Origin: Halichondria panicea
Lineage: Eukaryota; Porifera; Demospongiae; Suberitida; Halichondriidae
Direction: 5' to 3'
Length of the DNA: 64,000 bases
NCBI RefSeq assembly: GCF_963675165.1
Contig: NW_026986601.1
Location: forward strand, 1 to 64,000
Part shown: positions 1 through 13,300 of the stretch, one piece after another
Layout: each line of letters opens with the position of its first letter
How positions within the stretch are numbered: the first letter of the stretch is position 1
Made by a program: the position numbers and the translations under genes
Notes under the pieces: generated by a model
Databases searched by the model: none
What the model saw: the letters and a program-made list of their open reading frames with translations, nothing else
What the model was told of the DNA's origin: nothing

Positions 1-441
1 CGTGTATGTAATGAAGCAAACATAATATGGGAAAGTATAACTAAATACGCTATAAGATGAGCTGGTTTTGATTACCTGCTAGTCAGAACTTTAGTATAGA
101 GATCCTGGCGATCAAAGGAAGCCAATGCACAGAGTCCACCATACACTGCCACACAGTAGGGGGACAAAAGCTAGGCAGGTTAGAGTGCACACTGTGAGTA
201 GTACATCTCATTCAGTTATGGGCTATCATCATGCTAACTCTGTGAATTGCCCAAGGCGAATGTACAGCAAGACCTTGTATCACCGCACCTTAATTACTAA
301 GTATGTACAATAGAAACCTGAGTATCGTAGACAGCCATTAAGGCTACATAGCGATATAGTCAACGACACACACACACACACATACACTGTAGCCATTATA
401 GTCATGGAAAAGTGATATTGTTAAGAGACAGGCACACTCAC
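1..441. other. Intron or downstream part of CSN1; no exon recognised
   Basis: No further CSN1 exon could be recognised here. A short CA run lies at about 367–383. Confidence 0.5.
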
Positions 442-3400
442 ATCTGGGAAGTTGCAGTGCTCGATAATGGCTGCACAGAAAAGCCTAGCTGAATTCTTGT
501 ACTTTCTGTTTTGCATTTCAGCGAGCCCAGCGGCACAGAGCAGTCTACAGGCAGTCTCCTGAGCACCAGTCACTCCAGAATGGGGGCCTTTACTCAGCTG
601 CACGGGAAACACAGAGGCTGGGTACAATTGTACTCGGGTAGTTGTACACTGTATGTAGGGCACATACTATGAAAGTGAACCGCTTTTCCTGGTACAGCAT
701 GTCAGAGCTTAATTGGTAGGTAAAAGACTGTGAGGTTTACATTACACCTCTATAATTATAATTGTATGGCCTACATACACACATGCATGCAACCAGACAG
801 CCCGCCTATAGGTATTACCCTTTATACTAGGGTTGCTAGGGAACAGAGGACCGCCTATAGGTATTACCCTTTATACTAGGGTTGCTAGGGAACAGAGGAC
901 CGGTACTCTAGGCAACCACACTGATGTGATATGTCATCAGGAGTTCAATGTGGGAGAACACACTTAGGCTAGTCACAACAAGTTTAATTCAAAATTAATA
1001 CAATTAGTCAATGGATATCACAATTCAATTTTAGCTAGAGAAAGGCTTACATCAATAGGTTCCATGCTTGCATCAGCCTTACTGTAGTAGTTGAGCACCT
1101 GCTGCCAGTTGCCAAGCAACACGCTCACCTGTGTGTGTGTGGATAAGGTTAGGCGGGTAGGTAAAAACTGTTCTAACATGTTTCACTGGCCTAACTTTCA
1201 GTGTCCATAGCTTAAGTTACAATTTCAAACACTCGTTCTGTACATCTATCTGGCCAAAGGCCAAACGCAACAACAGTGATGCACTAATATGAGCATGGGC
1301 AGAGCAGCTGTCCATTACCACTGATGACTGTAGGGGTGCTTGCCATGGAAACATAATCAACATAGCCCTAGAGACATACTAGCAGAGACTAATCTAATGA
1401 AACAAAACCCGCAAGTATGTTCACAAATTAGGGGTAATTATCTCTAAGAGTACAGAGCAAATGTTTTGAATGCCTTGTATCCACTCACAAACTCATACCA
1501 ATCATGCTCCATGTATTAACGAAATGTTAAATGAGCTGGGGACTGCAATCAACATCCCATAGCACTACATAAACATATCAACACTGCATCTTTTCAAAGG
1601 TACAATGCCATCAAAGTACCTCTTACCGAGACCCTTGGCTTCCAGTGGGCAGAGGAGTGGTCAATGTGGTAGTACTACAATTATATATACAAACCATTCA
1701 CTACCACATTCTTAGTCAGTTGTGGAGAACAGCAGGGAACACACAATATATAAGAGCATGACTACTCTATACTACAGCACAGGCGTACCACACTAAGTGA
1801 TACAAAATGGTTACACTATAATAAATAGTCTGGGAACTGGTACAGTACAGATACCGTATAGCATATATATTTCGAGGGTATAAATGTTCGCGGTTTTGGC
1901 TGATTAAGCATGTACCGTGAACATTTATACCCATGAATTTAATATCGCATGCAAGCATTATTCCGCGAAAGTTTACAGCCTCGAAATATACCCGCTATAC
2001 GGCATATTACAATTCATAGACATGGGAATATTGAGTGGGGTGGATAGAAACAATTTAAGACATTTTCCTGTTTGTGTAATTATATGTATGTGTTTACGTA
2101 CAGTGTAGAGTCAAACATTCACATTCGCTATAGGTATATATCTCAAATAATGTACAGTTGGATCAGACTGACCTTAATGACGTTCAGACAAAGTTGAACA
2201 ATGTGTTTGGAGCTGGTACAGTGGTCCCTGGCACGCATGTACATCTTCAAAGCTTGACTGTGCGTGTGGGAGCAAGGGTGTATGTGTGGGTGAGCATGTG
2301 GCAGTACAATGCAAGAACAAGCCATTACACTAACAAGACAAGGAATTTCAGACATCAAAACCATTACGCACTTCTTATACTCCTATTATGCAATCACTTA
2401 AAAAAAAACGCCCTAGGGCTTGAGCTTGTTTCAAAGCTTTGTACACTTACTCACAAAAAAGTATACATGTACATGTATATCAGCCTAAAGGTATTGCTCC
2501 CAATCATGTGAGTCCATCCAAAACATAATTAAGCCATACATTATAAGGTGAGAAGCAAACAACGGTGAGAGTAGACAGTTTATATGCAATTAACAAATTA
2601 CGTGCATCAAGTTCTCACTTTAGCTCTCCACAGTCAACATAGTGGTCCCCCAAAGAGTCAAACCCTCTCCGGATGCTCTCCTTGATTGAATTGCTGCGGT
2701 AGTTCTTCAGGTCAGAGTCCAATCGCTCAAGCTGTGTGAGTATTGAGGGTAAAGGAGAATTCAGTTATGGTCATATACAGGAAACAGGGCTTAATCAAGG
2801 GTTACTTACTTTTTGCTTAAAAAGGCTACTTAGTACATATAATAATACATAACCGAAAAATATTTGTTACAGTCTTCTGTGAATGTGTAATACAATACAT
2901 GTGACAAAAGTGACAGATATGCAAATTCTGTACTCATAACTCATATTCACTTCCTAGAAGATTAAAACATGATCATCAATATGATTGAGTAGCGTAAATT
3001 CTTTGAACATACGGTGGTGCAGATATTATGCTGAGAATGGGCACCGGGAACCCAGATAATAACATGATTTTATACAGATCAAGAATTGGTTGCTAGACAA
3101 TAAGCAACAACCGGCTATACATTTCTACACAGGGGACTCACCAAGTAATTAAGAGGATGATCTAAGTCAGCCGCAAAAAAAACCATATTTGGGGTGTTCT
3201 ACTTATAATGTATCAGTCGCATGAGAAAATACAACACTGTTTTGGTAACCATATAGCAGCGAAATTTCGAGGGGCTTAATTTTCGCTGTTTTCATGGGAT
3301 AGCAATCCTACACGAAAATAATTATCTGTTATAACATGCAAAGATTAAAGGCGTGGCTTCCAGTAAGCAGTCATCCCACGAACATTGTGCAACGAAATGC

Positions 3401-5344
3401 TTTTAGAAGCCATTCCACAAATATAAGTGCCTTGAAAATTTCGCGCTATACAGACACATGCATTATGTACATGTTGGCTACCATAGTACTAAAAATGAGC
3501 CAAATCATCAGAAAGTTTGACACTTGCGGAACTTTTGCGTTTTGGCAAGGATTATAATGTTATACAAAACATGTACCGGTATACTTTTTTGCGATTTAAT
3601 TTTTGCAAAGCAATCAACACCCGCAAAAGTCCTATAATTATGTTTGAAGCACACACGGTATACAGAGTGTTCTGGAGCATTGCCCACTGGCAAATATGTT
3701 CATGTTGTACTAGCTATACAAAACAAACTATCAAATTCATGAAATTCACTCCATTTTTGAAGTGATGACCACAGACATGCGTCATTAACCAACCATGTAA
3801 AATGTGTACCCTAAGTCAATGGCGGTAAGCATACAGAGTAACTTTAGAACCACCGAACAGGAAGAGAGTTTGCAAACAGACTAGAGGGGGCAAATGAAGC
3901 TCGTAAATCACATGGTCTCTAATTATCATGGAAGGGATGTTAATAGTTAATTCAGTCATCAGTTCTGGGAACCTGAACCGTCGCACAAAAAGCAACAGTA
4001 CAAATGTAACCTGCGGTTTCTGACGTGTGCATGTGTGCAGAGAATGTCTGAAATTATGGTTTACGAAGGCTAAATTCCTGATTCCCAAAATTCCGTCAAT
4101 AATCACCTCCTACAAGCTCATTAATTAAACCAATTACAACCTCCACAATTCCTCCTAACAGCAACAAGGATTCCCACGGGGCACCAATGTACCCCTCCTA
4201 TAATAATTATACGAACTAAACAAACAGGAAAAAATGATCTACTGCCTCACAGTGGAACCTATGAGAAGCTGTGTGTGAGTTCAATATCTGCCCGTTGCTT
4301 ACCAAGATGGCTGCCTTCCTGTTGGTGGTAGTGACAAAGGTCACAGCGTCCTCAGCGTCAGGGGAATACTTGGGGTCACCTGTAGCCTGTTGTACTCTCT
4401 GCCTTAGCTCACTGAATAGAGGAGTGTTGTGAGTTCCCTCCACAGTCTGTAGACTCAGTCTGAATAGTGGAGGTAACAATGGACCGAGTTATTCCAATTA
4501 TTGAACAAGGATTATTCTGAAGTTACGACCATAAGACATTACTATTACCTGTGCCTTAGGGTCAGGAGGAAACAGTTAGTGGTGGGGGAGAATACAATTA
4601 TTTATCGAAGTGCGTGATTGTACTCATGAAATTGACGTCCTAGACATTTTAATATGTACCGTAATTGATGTAATTACAGCGCCATGTCAGCATCAGCATA
4701 ATTTTTAGGTCCTAAAAGAAGTGCCAACCGTTGGTGGAATTTTTTTTTTCTGGCGCTTATAAAGGCTTGTTTGAGACACCAAGACAATCATCCTGCATCT
4801 TTGACTTCCTTCACTTCTAAACAGTTGTCTAACCCATAGCTACAGTCAATGAATGTTGTTCACGAGTCACTCAGCTCTCAATGGTGCAGCTAGCAAGTGA
4901 AACTGAGCTAGACCGTGCCTATTTTCTCTACAAATTCTATACTAGCTGTAGAACATAAGCAACACCATAATTTAGGCGCCAGCTGGGCTGAACGCAATTT
5001 TTTGTGTTCTAAAAGATGCGCCACTCAGAAGTGCAATAAATTTTTCTGGCGCTGTAATTACATCAATTACGGTTTTGAGTGGTGGCAAAGTTTGCGCACT
5101 ATGATTATACAGGCACGCGTTTGTTCTCTTTTGAGGCCCATGGTGGTTTAGTTTTGTACCTGAGTGCGTCTGCACGCAGTGTTGGACAGTGCTTAGCGAT
5201 GAACATCAGCCTTCGTATTTTAGCCAGGCCTTGAAAGCTGTTGGCGTACTGGTCGAGGTCGAAGTTCGGATTGTCTATGATGAAGTCATTGCTTTGAGAG
5301 AGAGTCCCATCTTCATCCACCTGCATCGGTTCCACACTGTCCAT
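442..5344 (-). CDS. CSN1: COP9 signalosome subunit 1, 5' part (six exons, 3' end outside window)
   Basis: Exons on the minus strand are 5160–5344, 4303–4459, 2619–2731, 2173–2257, 1051–1128 and 442–597; all have GT/AG borders and compatible phases, giving 258 codons. The product is a core subunit of the COP9 signalosome, which removes NEDD8 from cullin-RING ubiquitin ligases. Recognition rests on strings typical of CSN1: [10 protein letters not shown] at the start, [40 protein letters not shown] followed by [19 protein letters not shown] and LLCAAGLAE. The visible part is the N-terminal helical-repeat region; the PCI domain should lie left of the window. The ATG at 5344 matches the family N-terminus. 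The exon 2/exon 3 joint lacks one residue relative to the human protein I remember, so an alternative splice site there is possible. Introns hold several MITEs. Confidence 0.93.
802..899. repeat. Two-copy 49-bp tandem duplication
   Basis: The segment beginning CCGCCTATAGGTATTACCC at 802 is repeated without visible change starting at 851, inside a CSN1 intron. Identity implies recent duplication. Confidence 0.9.
1852..2003. repeat. MITE with CCGTATAG ends
   Basis: Terminal inverted repeats: TACCGTATAGC and a TTTCGAGG block on the left, CCTCGAAATATACCCGC and TATACGG on the right. The element lies in a CSN1 intron. Related ends occur at 3251–3450, 53031–53265 and 54844–55051. Confidence 0.65.
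3251..3450. repeat. MITE, same family as 53031–53265
   Basis: Begins TATAGCAGCGAAATTTCGAG and ends AAAATTTCGCGCTATA. The interior (GGGGCTTAATTTTC, AGCAATCCTACA, GCAACGAAATGCTTTTA) is shared with the 53031 element. Lies in a CSN1 intron. Confidence 0.75.
4658..5073. repeat. MITE with ~26-bp terminal inverted repeats
   Basis: The left end ACCGTAATTGATGTAATTAC followed by AGCGCC is matched on the right by GGCGCTGTAATTACATCAAT followed by TACGGT. Lies in CSN1 intron 1. A lone related end is at about 54220–54307. Confidence 0.85.
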
Positions 5345-5680
5345 CTACAATTAATACAGACCGATGACATAAAAATTAATGATTTCCACTATTATTGGTC
5401 CTAACACCACACCGTGCTTATACATATACTGTACATGATTGATTAGTACCTGCTGGTACTGCTTTGGGACAGGCATACTGTGTAAATACTAGGTAACTGT
5501 CTAAAGAGGAGCTGGAAAAACAGTTCTTCTTTACCCGTACCCGGGCACGTGACTACAATAGTGCCACTGTCGCGGCTTGTATTCGAAGTTAGCCAGTTTC
5601 TATTTTTTTAAACCTTGAATACTAACCGCGGCTGAGCCAGATTTAGGGAAGGAAGTAAATTAAAACATTGGAATGCAGAG
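5345..5680. promoter_or_regulatory. Probable upstream region of CSN1 (possibly bidirectional)
   Basis: This is a gene-free stretch between the CSN1 start codon (minus) and a possible plus-strand first exon at 5681. No TATA box or named binding site can be asserted. The call rests only on position. Confidence 0.3.
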
Positions 5681-5819
5681 ATGTCTGCGCTTATAACAAG
5701 AAGGAAACATGCTTTATTAGCAAAACGACTTGAGTGCAAAGAATATACGACACTGACTATAATTCGCTCTCAAGAAGAGTACATCTACCTGCAGTTGACA
5801 AGCACAGATTTAACTTTAG
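5681..5819 (+). CDS. Possible orphan first exon, unknown product
   Basis: An ATG opens 46 codons plus one base (MSALITRRKHALLAKRLECK at the start) and ends at TTTAG|GTGAGG, a good donor. No following exon was identified. Its exit phase would fit exon 2 of the receptor kinase at 9013, so an alternative first exon is conceivable, but it lacks a signal peptide. It could equally be chance. Confidence 0.25.
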
Positions 5820-7367
5820 GTGAGGAAACGTAGATCTGCATTCAAGTTGACCTTAATATTAAAGAGCACATGTTGTTAATAATTATATGGGTCCAGTCAC
5901 TGATCTTCATTCCACCACAATTTTTAATATGAGAATGGTTGAAGTCAAATGTATGATTATAAGATGAGATTGGGTACTTTTGGAATGCTGTGTGTTATTA
6001 TAGCCAGCTAATGTAGGCAATGTTATATAGCAAGAGTAGTGTATATAGTCATAGTATGCTGTTGCAGCTGATTTAATAGCTCATGCAAAGATTATACGGT
6101 ATACTATGCGAACTGTGAAACTGCGAAGTGTTGTCCACTAAAAGGCTGTGAGCTAGCTCTATGGGTAGAGGTGTGTTTCACACCATGTCCTATGACTCTG
6201 GTTAACTTGAGGTGTATTCTCCTTGTCCATCGTCACACCCATTTTCCCACATAAACTTTGTGCAGTTTTGCAGCATAGGATTTTGCGAAAGTTAAAACCA
6301 CAGTGCATTAGGAACCCTCCTTTTAGATGCTCTCGTTTTTACTGGCTAAGTAGTACACAGCATTTATTTGCTTATAGTGATGCTGAGTATTGGGAAGTTA
6401 AATAGATGCATGTAACAATAGTCATTATGTGTGATAGCTAGCACCTGGGTGGGTTGATGTGCTGTAAAGAAAATGTTCATTCTTGACATATCTGTGGGAT
6501 AGCAACACACTTAATGTTTTTATCGCTTACACGACAACAGAACAGTTGGCATGGAATGTATTCCGTGACCTTGTTTAGATGCAATTGTCAATAGCTGATC
6601 TTACCACTTTAGCTTGAAGGTTTCTAGGATACCAAGTCTTACTTTGTTTTGTTACCCTCCTGGGAGAATATGATTCTATTCCAGTGACGTACAAAGCTCT
6701 TTAACATCCTTCCTACTGCATTCCATGACATTCGTGTCCTTCTCTTTGATCTAAGTTAATGACTTTCATAAGTTCCTACCTGTCTTTTGATGTCATTATA
6801 ATATAGTGTTTTCCACAAAATGTAAATTAATCGGTAGCTAAGATATCAAACTGAATGTTTGATCTCTGACAGTTGCCTGGTGATGTGCTACACTGTCTGA
6901 CTGTAGCAAAACACAGCTACAACAGCTAGAAAACACACAACAGTTTGCTTAAACATGTTCCCCCGTTGTGTGAAACTGTACACTTTTCATTCCTGCTCTA
7001 TACCTTTCATGTTCCAGTAATGCTGGTCTAGCTGTATTGGTAATATGTTATTGAATACCTTGGCTATTGACTGATTTCTAAAAGGCTACGCATCATGTAA
7101 ATACGGGCTGTGAAGTTATACCCTTTGAATAGGTTGCAGGTGTTCCACCTTGCCTTTGATGTAAGTATTCCTAACCCAAACATTTGCTTTGAAGTGTCAC
7201 CTATAATGTCACCACACACGTAACTAAACAAATTCAACTGTAAAAAAGAATCATGTTTCTGTCTGTACACTTGATATGCCAGATCATACTGTAACTGTGT
7301 TTTGAAAAGCCACTGACTGCATGTATACATTTCTATTCCCAGATTCTAACACACACACAGAGACAAG
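5820..7367. other. Intergenic, no gene seen
   Basis: AT-rich sequence with no convincing exon on either strand. It presumably contains the promoter of the receptor kinase. Confidence 0.5.
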
Positions 7368-10300
7368 ATGCCGAGAATTCTCGCTCTGTTGACTGTCTTC
7401 ATTGCTGCTGTAGCAGCTAACGTATGTGATGAAAGTGAGTGCACTTAGCAAGTTGAAGTATATATTGTTGCTATACAGGACGTGTGGTCAATTCCCTAGG
7501 CCATTAGCAACTGTTGTATCTCTTACACATTTGGAGGGTGCACAATGGCTTAAACATAATTACCTTACAAGCATGTATTACCTACAGCTTAGTTTTCTAC
7601 AAGACTGATGTAACAGTTGTTTGTAGCTATTGTGGTATAGCCCACAAAAATTGGTTGCTTTGATGCCCTACACAGCTGTTACTGGTGTTGCATACTTAAC
7701 CTAGCCACTGTAGAGTGTTGTTGTGGTTAGAAACCCAGCTCAAAATCTTTTCAAGTGTGTTTTTAATCCAATTTTGGCCATTAATTAACTCTGGTAAACT
7801 GTGCCATTCATGGTTAGCTTCTCCAGTGCTGAGGAATACTCCTGTAGGAGTTGCCCTTGTCATGGGGGAGGAAGTGGGGTGGCTCTATTCATTAGGGAGA
7901 TAAACGCTTGCTGTGTGGGAATTCATACCTAGCTTGATAATGCACCTGTCACAGCTCTCATAACACCTGTCCTGGACAATACAACAATAATCACGACAGC
8001 TTTTTGTGGATAAGGCAGAGTATTTCCTTAAAATTGGTTTGAAACTAACTTAATAAAGGTGGTTGCCGTAGTTTTCGTGGGAGTGTAATGTGTTTACTCC
8101 TTTGTTTCTCAACTTATCGATCGATATACTTTGGATATAATTTCATGTGTACGTATAACCCTAGTTACGAATTGTGTGGGTCATGAGTATTGAATTAGCA
8201 TTATGTTACCAAATTACTGCACAACATCGCAAGGCATCTTTTAGTTGCGTGGCTTTCTTTTGTTATAGCTATTGAAACAAGTAGGGGGATTATTGTGTTA
8301 GACAACTTAATATCATCTTGTTACTAGATTTTGGAGTTGATCTGAGCGCAAAGACAGTGAGAGCCAAGTTTGTAGCTGACCCAATTAACCTTCTTAGGTC
8401 TCTGTTGACAGCTAGTCACATTCCTGTAGCTTCAGTTCACAGCTAGCCTCTTGTTTGTGCTGCTGGGACTCTTTATTGTGGTCGGTCGTAATGGCGGGGC
8501 ATTCAGTTGCTTAATTTGATATCATAAACATGCAGTCTATTCGGAAGCATTGTGCAGATACTTATACAGTGTTGTCATTGAGTTCTAAAGATTCCTGTCA
8601 TTTCTCAAGCCAACTGCATTCATCTATAGAGTGTAAATTCTGTCATTTAGTGTTGTGATTAACACTGGCTGGCTTGTATTTATGCCTCAGGCCACACCAA
8701 GAATATGTAACGCTGATTTGTGCATGGTTTGACACCCACTTGTTGTGGGTTATATAACTAGCTGTAAAATAAAGTTTTGATTCCTAACTTGTTTATATAA
8801 GGCCACCAAAGAAGGTCCACAACTGACGTCATCATCCTGTATAAGTGCACTTGTTGACAGGCTATACCCTAACAGCAACATTATAGCCATAATTTCAACC
8901 CTTTTGCACAGCTAGTGTGCGTAGACTTTATGTGACTGAGTGACCTATGTTAATGTTGTACCAAGGACAATGCAGACTGCACCAGATATTAAAGCTGTTC
9001 CCTCCTTTGCAGATATGTTTGTGTCCCATCCCATAAGTGTGGAAGCTCGCCTTGGAGACTTTGTGAACTTCACCTGTGACATAAGTACAGATACATATTT
9101 GCATCGGACCTTCAGGCATTATATGGCAAATGGAGCCTTCCTCGAGTTAAACGATATCAGGGATAGAAATGACATGTAAGTTATCTATCGAATGCATTAT
9201 AGTAAGTGTGTACTGCTGTTCCTCTTTTACTGCAGGTTTTATAGACGCGCTGTGGGTGCTTCTAATGTGGCTAACACTCTTATGATAGAAGGAGTACAGT
9301 CATACCATGCTGGACAATATCAATGCTTTGCTACCTCTGATGGAAACAATTGCCTAACGTTTTTTTCTTTAAACGCTACCTTAACTATAATCGGTGAGTT
9401 TAAGATCCCGGCAACACTGCATGTAGTGACGATAGAGACATTTTATAGCTATGACACCCATGTGTAATTATTAATATCACTGTTTGTCCTCTTCCTCAGG
9501 CGAGCCTGTTATTAGTTCTGCCACTGAGTTCAGTGGTTTTACTACGGAGGACCTCAGTGTTACCCTCAGTATAACTGGCACCGACCCTACCGTGCAAGTG
9601 TACAGAGAGGGAGTCCTCCTAGTCAACGGCCCTCGAATAGAATTTAGCTTTGCTAATACACAGTTTGAGATGATCATCAGTGACCTGAAACAGTCAGATG
9701 CTGGAGAATACATAATTAAGGCCAGTAATGATTTTGCTAAGGCGGAAACAACTATCACAGTTATACCAATTGGTAAGTCATTCTTTCGTGCATTGCATGT
9801 TATGTATATATGCAAGTTACCCCAAGTTGGTACTAGACTTTGTTTTCAACGCAACAGGCAGAACATGCCCTTGAAAGGAATTTGTCTTTTGTCTGTCTGT
9901 CGAGCGCCCATATGCTAACTAGCCACAAAAATGGTGATGCAAATGATGTAAGGTGTCCAACAATAGGTTTCTGTTTGCCTGTTGTGTACTTCCCAGAATC
10001 AGTAAATCTGCATGTGTTTCTTTGAATAAGAGCTCAAACACATCGGACATGGTTGCTATGGCCTCCTGAGTGCTTGCATTTCCTGTGGGTGGTAGTTGTA
10101 GGAGTATAATCTTAATCGGCTGTTGCTATGCCCTGTATCCTAGCTGATAGTTAATTGACAGTACAGCTGGACACTCCCTAAGGTGTCAATAGCATTCAGG
10201 TTGGGAAATGTTGTTGTCATGAGCACCAGGAACCGTGAATATTGTAACTCATGAATCTCATATTCCTATACTGTGCAAACCACAACAACTTCCTGGGTGA

Positions 10301-13300
10301 CCTATTTATTTAGCAACACCTGTAACTGCATGGGTGTGTTGTTGTGCTCTCCTGTTAAAAGGGCTATAAGTCATTGTGATGTTGGCTCAACACACACGGC
10401 ATTAGGAGGCCATAGCGCACACAGCCAGATCAGAATGGAATGAAATAGGTTATCTGTTACCTGGGTGACTAACGGATTAGAATACCAGTTGATCGAGATA
10501 CTGTGTGGGTAGCACCATTGATAGGGCAAATATTTTCCCACGCGAAGGAATTCAAATTGAGAATGTGCTTGTTTATGCAACCAATGAAAGTTTGTAGCTT
10601 CACACTAATATATTGTTGCTGCATGTGGAAATGATACTTGCAAACTAACAGTTCCCTGAAAGCACGGCAATTTGTATGCAATTAATAAGTGTTACAAGCA
10701 TTGTGTTTAAGTGCATGTAATTACTGCATGTGTAGACCAAGTGCCCACTCGGTAATTACAACTCAATTGCTCAATTAGATTGGCATCAAAAGCACATCTG
10801 CCTCTCGTCAATGCCACAAACATGGACAGCCAACAATAGTTATGTCTAAATGGCACAAAAAACGACTGAAGATAATAGAATACAAAAACAATAGGTGTTC
10901 CCATTAAATAATGCAGTTTTGATATTTTAAAAAGCAGGACAATACAATTTTGGTGTCATTGGTTGAAAGTCTCTGTCTTTCCTGCAGGTCCTGACCGTCC
11001 TGTGGTGGAGCTAATGGATGTGCAGGTGTCAGCCTATGGGGAAGCTGTCCCTCTCACCTGCTCCATTCAACCTGAAGCACAAGAAGACTCTGTTGAATTT
11101 TTCTGGAGAGATATACAGGTAGCTAATCTGTCATGTTGTAGTTTTAATGTCTTAGTGTAGGCGGTTTTCAATCCTACTCCCTCCTGTAGTTTGCTTAAAT
11201 GTTCAGGATACATCTATATAAATATTAAGAAATGTTTTTCTCATTTTCCACCTAGAATCGTGTCATCACTCCAAACAGCAAATTCAGCATCTCGTCTGAC
11301 ACAATGTCCAGTACACTGACTATCAATGCCCTCACAAGCAACTTCACTGGAGGGTACACCTGTGTGGCCAACAACTCTCGTGGCAGTACCCCCAAAGTTA
11401 TTATTCTCTTTGGTATGTACTCTGTGGGCATAGCTAGACAACAACAGTGTTGCATTACAACTTCTGTTTTGTAAACAGTTGTTGTGCAATGACCAATATT
11501 TCCGCATTTACTTTGTTCGTCATTAGAAGATGTGCTTGTCATAAGCATTGTTTTTCTTTCACAGGCCCACCAGCTCCTGTTACAAATCTTCTTATAGTGG
11601 GAACAAGTAGTAGTCGTCAGAGAACAGTCACTTGGCAACAGCCCGGCAACTCAGTGGAGCCCATTCAGAAGCACATGATCCTGTTATACAGGTTTGTGAC
11701 AGTGGATAAATATAGACGCTTACTTTTTGTTACGGTTTACCTTAAACAAAAAAAGCTAATGCTCTCTCTACTTATTACAGAGAGGATGAAGATGTTGTGG
11801 TTATGCAAAGAGAGGAAAACAGTTCCACTCTCACTACCGATGGTGTGATGTACTCCTACCCTCTGACTAACCTCAACCCTGGCAGCTTTCAGCTCACTGT
11901 CACTCCTGTATCTGTGGTTGGAGACAACACCGTGCAGGGGCCGGAGAGTGCAAGGAAAAAATTCACTGTTGGTGAGTGGCCCTCTCTATGCATATCAGTT
12001 GTCACCATGAGAGTTTGGACGTTTAAACACGGCAGAAAACAAATTGCTATTTCCAACGATAAAGCTTGTAGTCAAAATTACTGTATCTTGTAAATTTATG
12101 GACGTTCACAGCAAAGTGTAATGGCCTGTGCAAATACAATATCTCTCATTTGTTATCCAGATGAGGACACTCATGTTGTTGCTATTGCTGTGGGAGCTGG
12201 TGCTGGAGTGGCTGTGCTGCTTGCCATCGGTACTGCAGTGGGAATATTCTGCCTATGCTTCTACTATCCACACAGGTAGGCTCTCATCCCTAATTAGTAA
12301 TCATGCATGCACTTTAATTGCTATAAACAGGGGATGTTGGTATCTAGGTGGGTTAATTCAATTGGGCATTGTTTAGTCTCTAGGATATGCCTAATTGTAA
12401 GTGGTTGCCCACTCTTACATGCACACCAGCGTGCACGTTTACATACTTATTATTCCAACACCCACACAGACGTCAGCTACAGAGTCAGCAACAAACTTGG
12501 AGCAGAGAGGACGTCAAAACTGATGGTGCCCCTAAAAATGAGTACACAGCGCTCACACTTCGTCCCAGCTCTGGCTATCCCGCCTCTCCTGGTATGAGCA
12601 GTCCCACCTCCGACCAGTTCCTTGCCAATATCGACCCCAAGTGGGAGTTCCCTCGTGAGAACATCAAGCTGTGCGACCCTCTGTGTGAGGGTCAGTTCAC
12701 GGTACTCTACAAAGGGCTGGCAACTGGCATCAAGGAGAAACCTGTTGATGTGGCCATCAAGTCAGTCAGAGGTATGCCCACATTTGGCATGGCCCTGAAC
12801 TGTGGGCACACTAGAACCCACAGTGCAGCTGGGCATTTCAATGACCTCCTTACTATATAATTGTTAGGTTCCACTTTATAGTGATTCAAATTGCCTATTA
12901 ATTTGTGGTTATACATATAATGTACCAAGCTTTCACTTGTGGTTGTGTTGTGTGCAGTGGATGCCACCGAGGACGATGTGAAAGCTCTAGTGGCTGAGAT
13001 GGAGATGCTGTCCAGTATTGGGCCTCACGAAAACATTGTTTCAATGTTGAGAGTCTGTACCGTTGGAAGTGAGTACTGTGCATGTGTGCATGCATGGTCT
13101 GTCCTATTGTACTTATGAAATAGCTTTGAGTGCCTGGAAGCCAATAGCTTTGATTCTATTCAGTGATGTACTAAGTATCCTCCTTGGTAACTATTGTAGA
13201 GGAAGTGTGTGTTGGAATGACTTTGTAACTTGAGTAGTCTTCTACAAGCCACCCACAAGATCACTCACTGACTGCTACCCCCTACCCCTTACAGAGCCTA

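Noticed and set aside
3816-4106. Minus-strand 96-codon frame in a CSN1 intron
   Set aside because: No CSN1 similarity, no splice sites fitting its neighbours and no known motif; likely chance.
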